Assembly: GCF_900108875.1 (NCBI RefSeq)
Contig: NZ_FNYJ01000004.1
Location: 170,807 to 234,806 of the forward strand
Origin: Pseudomonas sp. NFR16
Lineage (GTDB): Bacteria; Pseudomonadota; Gammaproteobacteria; Pseudomonadales; Pseudomonadaceae
Direction of reading: 5' to 3'
DNA length: 64,000 nt
Below the pieces are notes generated by a model. It was given only the letters and a program-made list of their open reading frames with translations. It searched no databases and had not been told where the DNA came from. The position numbers were made by a program, and so were the translations under genes. Of the stretch, positions 43,904-51,068 are shown piece by piece (the stretch's first letter is position 1; each line of letters opens with the position of its first letter).

Positions 43904-44236
43904 TCAATTGACGGGAGTACTGCGCTGTTGCTGAGAGGCATCGCCATTGATTCGTCGGAGCTCGCCCTGCAGGTGCAGGCTCCAGATCGGGATTTCCTCA
44001 GCCGTCTGATAGCCATGCAGCGCAAGGCTTTCGGCAATCGCATCGAGCACTGACTCGGCGGCCACTGGACCATGGAACGGTCCCTGAGCCTTGAGCGCCG
44101 AAGGCTGCTCTCCTGACATTCCCGCTGCGAAGAGCAAGGTCCACATACCATTATCGCCAGACAGCGGGCGTACGACACATTCGATTCGGGTCACCAGACC
44201 CAGACATTGGCGAGTAAGACAGAGGCTGCGCGGCAT
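43904..44236 (-). CDS. Conserved hypothetical protein
   Basis: A 110-residue soluble protein with no domain I recognise. It begins MPRSLCLTRQCLGLVTRIECVVRPL, contains a helical stretch AAESVLDAIAESLALHGYQ and ends with a polar Gln-rich tail. GAGGAG lies six bases before the ATG at 44236; an upstream in-frame ATG adds ten residues. By position it matches the small gene beside the YqhA-like gene and Lon-like protease in P. aeruginosa. Confidence 0.75.
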   Translation of the reverse strand: MPRSLCLTRQCLGLVTRIECVVRPLSGDNGMWTLLFAAGMSGEQPSALKAQGPFHGPVAAESVLDAIAESLALHGYQTAEEIPIWSLHLQGELRRINGDASQQQRSTPVN

Positions 44237-44360
44237 GGCGAGCTCCTCATTGATTGCAGTATTCACCCCCTTGAACGGCGAAGAGAGCGCGTCAGTCCCT
44301 TTGACAACTGCTGCAACACGACAATATCGAACAAATGCCCCGTAAGAAAAGCGTGAAAAT

Positions 44361-44400
44361 AAAAAGGGCGCCGAATGGTCATTTGGCCACTAGGCGCCCC
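44361..44400 (-). terminator. Terminator of the Lon-like protease gene
   Basis: On the minus strand GGGGCGCC and GGCGCCC pair, with an inner TGGCCAAATGACCA stem, followed by TTTTTATTTT. It lies 21 bp after the stop. Confidence 0.82.
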
Positions 44401-44420
44401 TGTTAGTTGACGTCAAACAG

Positions 44421-46853
44421 TCAACTTTTCAGCTCCGGCTGTAACTGTGGCGCCTCTTTTTCGAGCTCCTTGAGGTCCTCTTCGCTGAGCATTTCGGCGA
44501 TATCGCGCAGTCGATCCACCACGCGGCCGTTGACCGAGTTTTCCGGGAACTGGCCGTCTTCGTCCGCGTCGCCCACAGGCTCGCCGACCAGCAGGCTCAA
44601 GGCCTCATCGACCTGACGCACCGCATAGACGTGGAACTGCCCGGCACGTACCGCCTGCAGCACGCGCTCATCGAGCATCAACGTGGCGACGTTCGCCTGA
44701 GGGATGATCGCGCCCTGATCGCCCGTCAGACCCCGCGCCTCACAGAGTCGGAAGAAGCCTTCGATTTTTTCGTTGACCCCGCCCACCGCCTGCACTTCGC
44801 CAAACTGGTTGATCGAGCCGGTGATCGCGAAACACTGTTTCAGCGGGGTCTTGGACAATGCCGAAATCAGCGTGCAGACCTCGCCCAGAGAAGCGCTGTC
44901 GCCATCCACATAGCCATAGGATTGCTCCAGCGCGATGCTGGCGGAAATCGCCAGCGGGAATTCCTGCGCGTAACGGCTGCCCAGATAACCGGTGAGGATC
45001 ATCACGCCTTTGGAGTGGATCGGCTGGCCGAGGTTGACCTCACGCTCGATGTCGACAATCCCGCTGCCGCCCGGGTAAACCGTCGCGGAAATCCGCGCCG
45101 GTACACCGAAAGCCGAGTCGCCGACCTCAAGCACCGTCAGGCCGTTGCACTTGCCGACGGCAGCGCCATCGGTGTCGATCAGAATGATGCCAGCAAGCAT
45201 GTCGTCGAGAATCCGTGCCGACACCCGCCCGGTACGCGTGGCCTTGGCTTTGAGCGCGCGCTCGATATGGCCTGCATCGGTGCGCTCGTCATTGGCCAGG
45301 CTGCGAATGAAATCCGCCTCGCTGACCAGTTGAAAGAGGTCACCGATACGCGCCGACAACCGCCCCTGATGCTCGGCAAGCCGGGCGCTGTAAGTGGCCA
45401 GACGCGCGACAGCGTCGGCCGTCAGCGGCGCCATGCCCTCCTCCGAAGTCCGGGTTTTGAGCAACTGGGCGAACTGCTCCAGGCTCTCATCGACCATCGG
45501 GATGTCTTCATCGAAGTCCACCAGCACGCGGAACATCTCCTGGAAGTCAGGATCCAGGTCTTGCAATGTGTAATACAGCGACCGCGCGCCAATGATGATG
45601 ACTTTGACCTGCAGCGGAATCATCTGCGGGGTCAGGGTCACGGTGGCGAGACGACCCAGCTCGCCCAGCGGCGACTCCATCTTCAATTTGCGCGATTGCA
45701 GTGCGCGTTTCAGAGCGTCCCAGACGAAGGGCTCGCTGAGCATCTTCTCGGCTTCGAGCACGAGAAAGCCGCCATTCGCGCGATGGAACGCGCCCGGGCG
45801 CAGCTGCCGGTAAGTGGTGTAGAGCGCGCCTTGATCCGTGCTGTACTCGATGCGGCCGAACAGGTTGTCGTAGGTCGGGTGCGGCTCGAAGACCACCGGC
45901 GCACCACCACTCGCCGAATGACCGACGACAAGGCTTGGGCAGTATTGCTCTTCGAGCAGCTTGCGCGCCTGAGCATCGGCTTTGCTGTCGTCGACCAGTT
46001 GCTCGACCACGGTTTTCAGCAGATTGACCTGCACGGCCTGCAGGTAAGCGCAGACCGCGGCGTTCTCGGCGTATTGCTCGGACAGCGGCGCCAGCAGTGG
46101 CTGCAAGGCCAGAATGATGGTCTCTTCATTCAGCTGGCGCATCTGATTGTTGGACTCGCGCTTCCATTGCGGAAGGCTGGCAAGCTCTTCATTCAGGCGC
46201 TCTTCGAGTGCCGAGATGTCGCTGTGGAAACGCTCGCGCTCGGCTTCCGGAAGCTGTGAAAACTCGGCTTCATCCAGCGCTTTGCCATCCAGCATCGGGG
46301 TGAAGGCGATGTTGCTGCTGTCGCGGTACAGGGCGATGTCTTTTTCCAGCGCCAGACGCTCGATGACGTCCAGTGCGCGGTCGTAACGCTGATTGAACGC
46401 GCGGTCGATCGAGCTTTTCTTCTGCTGATAGGACGGATGCTCGAACACGGCAGGAAAAGTCGACAGCAAGTTGTCGATCAAACCATTGATGTCGGCGATG
46501 AACGAACTGGCGCTGCCGGGCGGGAGTTCCAGTGCGCGAGGCTCGCGCGGCTCATCGAAATTGTTGACGTAAACCCAGTCCGACGGGGTCTGCATGCGCT
46601 TGCCCTCAGCTTTGAGGTAGCGCTTGACGAAGGAGAAGCGGCCCGTGCCGGGCTCGCCCATGACGAATACGTTGTAGCCGGGGCGCGGCATGGCGACCCC
46701 GAACTGAAGCGCCTCGACCGCTCGTTCCTGGCCGAGCACGCCGCGAAAGGGTTCCAGATCGTTGGTTGTCGTGAAGCTGAACTGTTCAGCGGAAAAGGGA
46801 CGGGTAAGCGCTTCGGGCGCGAGTCGCAGGCTGGCAGCAACAGGATCGGGCAT
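44421..46853 (-). CDS. Lon-like ATP-dependent protease (LonB-type, PA4576-like)
   Basis: An 810-residue cytoplasmic protease with an N-terminal AAA region and C-terminal Lon proteolytic domain. The Ser-Lys dyad is S653 (DGDSAS) and K696 (NEKIEGF), 43 residues apart as in Lon. The Walker A position reads GEPGTGRFS (66-74), with Arg at the usual Lys. A Walker B-like NGGFLVLEAEK lies near 360. A helical insert (about 130-270) separates parts of the ATPase. It lacks the Lon substrate-binding N domain. Substrates are unknown. Confidence 0.88.
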   Translation of the reverse strand: MPDPVAASLRLAPEALTRPFSAEQFSFTTTNDLEPFRGVLGQERAVEALQFGVAMPRPGYNVFVMGEPGTGRFSFVKRYLKAEGKRMQTPSDWVYVNNFDEPREPRALELPPGSASSFIADINGLIDNLLSTFPAVFEHPSYQQKKSSIDRAFNQRYDRALDVIERLALEKDIALYRDSSNIAFTPMLDGKALDEAEFSQLPEAERERFHSDISALEERLNEELASLPQWKRESNNQMRQLNEETIILALQPLLAPLSEQYAENAAVCAYLQAVQVNLLKTVVEQLVDDSKADAQARKLLEEQYCPSLVVGHSASGGAPVVFEPHPTYDNLFGRIEYSTDQGALYTTYRQLRPGAFHRANGGFLVLEAEKMLSEPFVWDALKRALQSRKLKMESPLGELGRLATVTLTPQMIPLQVKVIIIGARSLYYTLQDLDPDFQEMFRVLVDFDEDIPMVDESLEQFAQLLKTRTSEEGMAPLTADAVARLATYSARLAEHQGRLSARIGDLFQLVSEADFIRSLANDERTDAGHIERALKAKATRTGRVSARILDDMLAGIILIDTDGAAVGKCNGLTVLEVGDSAFGVPARISATVYPGGSGIVDIEREVNLGQPIHSKGVMILTGYLGSRYAQEFPLAISASIALEQSYGYVDGDSASLGEVCTLISALSKTPLKQCFAITGSINQFGEVQAVGGVNEKIEGFFRLCEARGLTGDQGAIIPQANVATLMLDERVLQAVRAGQFHVYAVRQVDEALSLLVGEPVGDADEDGQFPENSVNGRVVDRLRDIAEMLSEEDLKELEKEAPQLQPELKS

Positions 46854-47127
46854 CGGACATCCTTACATCAGGCGGGGCAGATGGGGGCATTCTGGCGCTC
46901 GCCGCACCAGACTGGCAAGGCAAGAGACGGCGGAATGTTTTTCTACCTGACGAACCCGCCTACTCTCCCCCACGGCGCTGGACTACATGCAACAATCTGC
47001 AATAAACCACGGAACGTTCAGAACGTGCCTAAACTCCAACCTGCGCGGTCGGTACAAATCGAATAACCGACCCGCCCTGGCGCTTGCCAGGATCCGACCC
47101 TTGGTTGAAACAACAGAGACTAAAGCT

Positions 47128-47616
47128 ATGAAACGGATTCTTCTTGGTACTCTCTTCGCCGCTGTGTCCATCAACGCCATGGCTCAAGCGCCTGGCGGTC
47201 CGGACTGCGGTTGGGGCAACATGCTGTTTGAAGGGCAACGCGGCACTCCGGCTCACTTCCTCGCTTCCACCACCAACGGCACCTCGGGTAACGCCACATT
47301 CGGCATGACCTCGGGCACCAACGGCTGCTCCACCAACAGCGCGCTGACTTATGGCGGTAAATCCTGGTTTGCCATGAACGGCATGATGGACGAGCTTTCC
47401 AAAGACATGGCGATGGGCCAGGGCGAAGCACTGACGACCTACGCGGTCGTACTGGGCGTTGCACCGGAAGACCGTGCGCATTTCGCCGCAGTCACCCACG
47501 AGCACTATCAGCAAATCTTCAACAAGGCAGACGCCACCGCTGAAGATGTCCACAGCAACACCCTCGACGTACTGAAGAACGATCCGACTCTGGCTAAATA
47601 CGCAAGCCAGGCCTAA
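47128..47616 (+). CDS. DUF3015 periplasmic protein
   Basis: A 162-residue exported protein. A signal peptide (about 1-19, ending AMA) is followed by the DUF3015 pattern: PDCGWGNMLFEGQRGTPAHFLASTTNGTSGN and later GTNGCSTNS. The two cysteines may pair. Function is unknown. It lies 74 bp upstream of the DUF4105 gene, and the pairing is conserved in P. aeruginosa (PA4578-PA4579), which suggests related envelope roles. The 274 bp before it hold no gene I can support. Confidence 0.9.
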   Translation: MKRILLGTLFAAVSINAMAQAPGGPDCGWGNMLFEGQRGTPAHFLASTTNGTSGNATFGMTSGTNGCSTNSALTYGGKSWFAMNGMMDELSKDMAMGQGEALTTYAVVLGVAPEDRAHFAAVTHEHYQQIFNKADATAEDVHSNTLDVLKNDPTLAKYASQA

Positions 47617-47626
47617 AGTCGTGCCA

Positions 47627-47655
47627 CCTGCCTTCCTCCCGGAAGGCAGGATTTC
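47627..47655 (+). terminator. Hairpin after the DUF3015 gene
   Basis: CCTGCCTTCC-TCCC-GGAAGGCAGG followed by ATTTC. It may reduce read-through into the DUF4105 gene. Confidence 0.65.
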
Positions 47656-47690
47656 ACTGTCATTGCCCACTTCTGATTAGTTGCCAATCT

Positions 47691-49550
47691 ATGCTCAAAC
47701 GCCTTGCCTGGCTGGCGCTCTGTGTCTGCGCCCCGCTGTATGCCGCGCCTCATGTCGACAATGATCGTTTGCAGCAACTGGCCCAATCCAGATTCTGGAT
47801 TTCCATCGGCCACTACGAAGCCGGCAAGCTCGGTGGCTGGCGAAGCTACGTTGATGACCCGAAATTTTTCCTCGCTGCCAACGGTGCTCACGACCCGAAG
47901 GCCGAGCTGGCCGCGACCCTGGAGGCGATTTATCGCCCCGTGGTGCCAGGCAAAGAAGACCTGCATCCGCAATGTGTTTACCCCTCGCGCACGCGTTTTC
48001 TGCGCGACGAATTGAAGCTTGCCGATCTGCCCGCCGTCGACTGCAAGGAGTTCAACAAATGGTTCTCCGACGTCGCCCCGGACAGCACGGTATTGATCTT
48101 TCCGGCTGCGTATCTCAACAGCCCGTCTTCGATGTTCGGCCACACGCTGTTGCGCATCGATCAGGCTGACGTGCAGGCCAACAAAACCGCGCTGCTCAGT
48201 TACGCGATCAACTTCGGCGCCTACATCGAAGGTTCGGACAACAGCATCCTGTACGCCTGGAAAGGCCTGATGGGCGGCTATCCCGGGCTGTTCGCGCTGG
48301 TCCCGTATCAGGAAAAACTCTCCGAGTACCGCAGTCTGGAAAACCGCGACCTGTGGGAATACCGCCTTAACCTGACGCCAGAAGAAACCCGGCGCATGGT
48401 CGAGCATGTGTGGGAACTCAAACAGATTCGCTTCGGCTATTTCTTCTTCGATGAAAACTGCTCGTATCGCCTGCTGGAGTTGCTGCAGGTGGCCCGTCCG
48501 AGCCTGAACCTGACGCCGCAATTTCGTCTGACCGCGATTCCGACCGACACCGTTCGCGCCGTCAAGGACGCAGGTCTGGTGGAAAAAATCGACTATCGGC
48601 CCTCCAAGGAGCGCGAGCTGCTCAGCCGTGCCGAGCCCTTGAGCCATGACGAGCAACAGTGGGTGCTCAAGGTCAGCGCCGACCAGCAACAAATGCAGAG
48701 CGCTGATTATCTGGCCCTGCCCAAGGACCGACGCGCGTTGATTCAGGACGCGGCGTATCGACTGGAGCGCTACCGCGCCAATGGCCAGGAGCGGGATTCG
48801 GCGCGAGCGCAGCGCAGTTATGACTTGCTGCGGGCCATCAGCACCAACCCGCCCCCGGCGCTGGAAATCGAGCGCCCCGGATTGCCTGAGGACGGCCACG
48901 AATCGCGAACCTGGCAACTGGGCGCAGGCACGCGTGACAACGAGGCTTTCGCCGAGTACGGCCTGCGCATGGCCTATCACGACTTGAACGACAACGCCTA
49001 CGGATTTCCGTTGGGCGCTCAGATCGAGATCCTCCAACTGAAGTTGCGTCAGTACGAGGACAGCCGCTGGCAGTTGCAGCAACTGGACCTGGCGACGATT
49101 CGCTCGCTCACACCGCGCAATGACTTGTTGCAGCCGTGGTCATGGCAGGTCGCGGGCGGCCTGGAGCGCGTGCTGGGCAAGCACGGCGACGAGAATCTGG
49201 TAAGCCATGTCAACGGCGGTGCCGGCGGAACCTGGAAACTGGGTGACGACGTGCTGGGCTTTGCGCTGGGCACCGTGCGGATCGAGCACAACAATGACTT
49301 CGACGCGCTGGTCTCACCCGCCGCCGGTTTCGACACCGGCGTTCTGTGGCGCAACGGGCTGGGCAACCTCAGCCTGGAGACCAAGGGCGACTATTTCATC
49401 AACGGCGAAGTGCGGCGCACGATCAGTCTGAATCAGCAGTGGGAACTGTCACGTAACCTTGGGCTGCGCCTGAGTGCGCAACGCGAATTCAGTCAATTGA
49501 GCTCGCCGGTGAACGAGGTCATGCTGGAATTGAAGTGGTATCACTATTGA
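47691..49550 (+). CDS. DUF4105 outer-membrane protein with Cys-His putative hydrolase domain
   Basis: A 619-residue exported protein. After the signal peptide (1-19), a DUF4105 domain (about 120-270) carries a likely Cys-His pair: H151 (FGHTLLRID) and C257 (DENCSYR). This resembles NlpC/P60-like papain-fold enzymes. The C-terminal half (about 390-619) is rich in alternating strands and ends in Tyr (LELKWYHY), as expected of an outer-membrane beta-barrel. I infer an outer-membrane-anchored hydrolase acting in the periplasm; the substrate is unknown. Confidence 0.85.
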   Translation: MLKRLAWLALCVCAPLYAAPHVDNDRLQQLAQSRFWISIGHYEAGKLGGWRSYVDDPKFFLAANGAHDPKAELAATLEAIYRPVVPGKEDLHPQCVYPSRTRFLRDELKLADLPAVDCKEFNKWFSDVAPDSTVLIFPAAYLNSPSSMFGHTLLRIDQADVQANKTALLSYAINFGAYIEGSDNSILYAWKGLMGGYPGLFALVPYQEKLSEYRSLENRDLWEYRLNLTPEETRRMVEHVWELKQIRFGYFFFDENCSYRLLELLQVARPSLNLTPQFRLTAIPTDTVRAVKDAGLVEKIDYRPSKERELLSRAEPLSHDEQQWVLKVSADQQQMQSADYLALPKDRRALIQDAAYRLERYRANGQERDSARAQRSYDLLRAISTNPPPALEIERPGLPEDGHESRTWQLGAGTRDNEAFAEYGLRMAYHDLNDNAYGFPLGAQIEILQLKLRQYEDSRWQLQQLDLATIRSLTPRNDLLQPWSWQVAGGLERVLGKHGDENLVSHVNGGAGGTWKLGDDVLGFALGTVRIEHNNDFDALVSPAAGFDTGVLWRNGLGNLSLETKGDYFINGEVRRTISLNQQWELSRNLGLRLSAQREFSQLSSPVNEVMLELKWYHY

Positions 49551-49583
49551 GTGGCGAGTTGCTGATTTTTCAGCGCAATGACC

Positions 49584-50189
49584 GACGCCTTCCCGGCTGA
49601 AGCCGGTCCTACGAATGCACGCGGCGCTCAGTAGGGTCGGTTTCAGCCGATCCTAGTAGGACCGGCTTTAGCCGGGAAGAGGCCAAACCCGGCCACGCAG
49701 TGTACGCGGTGTTTTAGCCGACCCTCAGTAAGACCGGCTTCAGCCGGGAAGAGGCCAAACCAATTTCGCCGGTGCACGCGGTGTTGTAGTCGACCCTCAG
49801 TAGGACCAGCATTAGCCGAAAAGAGGCCAAACCGGCCACGCAGTGTACGCGGTGTTTTAGCCGACCCTCAGTAAGACCGGCTTCAGCCGGGAAGAGGCCA
49901 AACCAATTTCGCCGGTGCACGCGGTGTTGTAGTCGACCCTCAGTAGGACCAGCATTAGCCGAAAAGAGGCCAAACCGGCCACGCAGTGTACGCGGTGTTT
50001 TAGCCGACCCTCAGTAGGACCGGCTTCAGCCGGGAAGAGGCCAAACCAATTTCGCCGGTGCACGCGGTGTTGTAGTCGACCCTCAGTAGGACCGGCACTA
50101 GCCGAAAAGAGGCCAAACCGGCCACGCAGTGTACGCGGTGTTGTAGTCGACCCTCAGTAGGACCGGCACTAGCCGAAAAGAGGCCAAAC
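49584..50189. repeat. Tandem REP-derived array, 143 bp dimer of 71-72 bp monomers
   Basis: The 663 bp between the DUF4105 gene and copZ are almost entirely repeat. An ordinary REP pair (49584-49680) leads into seven monomers: 49689-49760, 49761-49832, 49833-49903, 49904-49975, 49976-50046, 50047-50118 and 50119-50189. Each ends AGAGGCCAAAC and contains CCCTCAGTA-(A/G)-GACC. Types A (CAGTGTACGCGGTGTTTTAG, TTCAGCCGGGAA) and B (CGGTGCACGCGGTGTTGTAG, TTAGCCGAAAA) alternate A-B-A-B-A-B and finish with an A/B hybrid. Successive dimers are nearly identical. I see no gene here. Confidence 0.93.
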
Positions 50190-50213
50190 CGGTCACTCTC
50201 AGTGCGTGCCAAG

Positions 50214-50423
50214 TCACAGTGCCTGCTGAGCGTGCATCGCGGTATAGCCTTCCTCCTCGATGAGTCCGACCACCCGCTCCGCCGCCAGCTGGCTTTGCAC
50301 CTTCACTTCTCCCTTCGCCAGATCGACCTGCACCTGCGCCGACGGGTCTTGACCCTGAATGGCATCGGTAACGGCACGCACGCAATGTGCGCAGGTCATG
50401 CCTTGAACGTTGAATACCTGCAT
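50214..50423 (-). CDS. copZ: Copper chaperone CopZ
   Basis: A 69-residue HMA-domain protein that carries Cu(I) in the cytoplasm to CopA. The metal-binding motif GMTCAHC lies at residues 8-14. The rest fits the ferredoxin-like fold, with VQVDLAKGEVKVQSQ and GLIEEEGYTA. GAGGAG precedes the ATG at 50423 by six bases. A CueR-type operator lies about 50 bp upstream, so it should respond to copper. Confidence 0.93.
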   Translation of the reverse strand: MQVFNVQGMTCAHCVRAVTDAIQGQDPSAQVQVDLAKGEVKVQSQLAAERVVGLIEEEGYTAMHAQQAL

Positions 50424-50470
50424 GGGTGACTCCTCATTCCAGTGAAAAACAGTGAATGACGGCATCTTCG

Positions 50471-50491
50471 ACCTTCCCATCATAGGAAGGT
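50471..50491 (-). promoter_or_regulatory. CueR operator of copZ
   Basis: ACCTTCC-N7-GGAAGGT, a perfect 7-7-7 dyad identical in its arms to the E. coli copA CueR site. On the minus strand it overlaps a TTGACC -35 element (50489-50494), so it drives copZ with the long spacer typical of MerR-type promoters. Confidence 0.88.
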
Positions 50492-50576
50492 CAAGTTTCT
50501 GGTCAATCTGCCGGGCTGGTATTCCGCGATGCCCTGAGCCAAAGTGTTTCATCCACGAATATCAGGAGAATCGGCC

Positions 50577-50957
50577 ATGCGCTGGTCAGCCTTCCGCATC
50601 GCAGGTTTCATCGGCCTGCTGGCTTCCGCTTCCTGGGCTCAGGCCGATCAGGACTACGGCGTGCTCATCATTTCCCGTGAGCGGCTGGAAGTCGCAACGT
50701 CCTGCGAGATCGGCATCTACATGCAAGACCAACTGGTCGGTCGTCTGTTCCAGGAAGAATCCCGCTCATTCAACCTGCCCGCGGGCGACCTGTCCGTTCG
50801 CCTGCGCGTACTGCCCGGCCAGATGCCCGGCTGTTCGCCAGGCATCGAGGCGCAGAACAATACGCGCCTGCATATCAATGCCGGCGACGTCCTCAAATAC
50901 CGCATCGCGTCCGGGCCACAGGGCATGTATCTGAAGAAGGCCGATCTGAATTACTGA
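50577..50957 (+). CDS. Small exported protein in the copper cluster
   Basis: A 126-residue protein with a signal peptide (about 1-22, ending AQA). The mature part has two cysteines, C43 (TSCEIGIY) and C86 (MPGCSPG), that may form a disulfide, and a beta-rich pattern ending PQGMYLKKADLNY. I recognise no domain. AGGAGA precedes the ATG. It lies between copZ (divergent) and copA (same strand, 111 bp upstream of it). A periplasmic role in copper handling is only a guess from position. Confidence 0.82.
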   Translation: MRWSAFRIAGFIGLLASASWAQADQDYGVLIISRERLEVATSCEIGIYMQDQLVGRLFQEESRSFNLPAGDLSVRLRVLPGQMPGCSPGIEAQNNTRLHINAGDVLKYRIASGPQGMYLKKADLNY

Positions 50958-51010
50958 GGGCTTGGGGCACACGCCGCCCTGCCGCTAGCTCTGTGAAAAA
51001 TCGGGACTTG

Positions 51011-51031
51011 ACCTTGCCAACGTGGCAAGGT
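51011..51031 (+). promoter_or_regulatory. CueR operator of copA
   Basis: ACCTTGC-N7-GCAAGGT, a 7-7-7 dyad overlapping a TTGACC -35 element (51008-51013), 37 bp before the copA start. Its arms differ by two bases from those of the copZ site. It is the expected binding site of the cueR product encoded downstream of copA. Confidence 0.87.
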
Positions 51032-51068
51032 TGATCCTTGTGGGCAACAGCCTCAAGGAGTGATCTCC

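Noticed and set aside
49584..50189. CRISPR array
   Set aside because: There are no unique spacers; adjacent 71-72 bp monomers are related throughout, and no cas genes are present.
49714..50212. Overlapping 68-70 residue open frames on the minus strand in the tandem array
   Set aside because: They arise from the repeat. The 143 bp period is not a multiple of three, so no continuous repeat protein is encoded, and no ribosome-binding sites are seen.
50460..50576. Plus-strand promoter from the copZ CueR dyad
   Set aside because: The consensus -35 (TTGACC) is on the minus strand; the plus strand has only weak elements, so the dyad is assigned to copZ alone.
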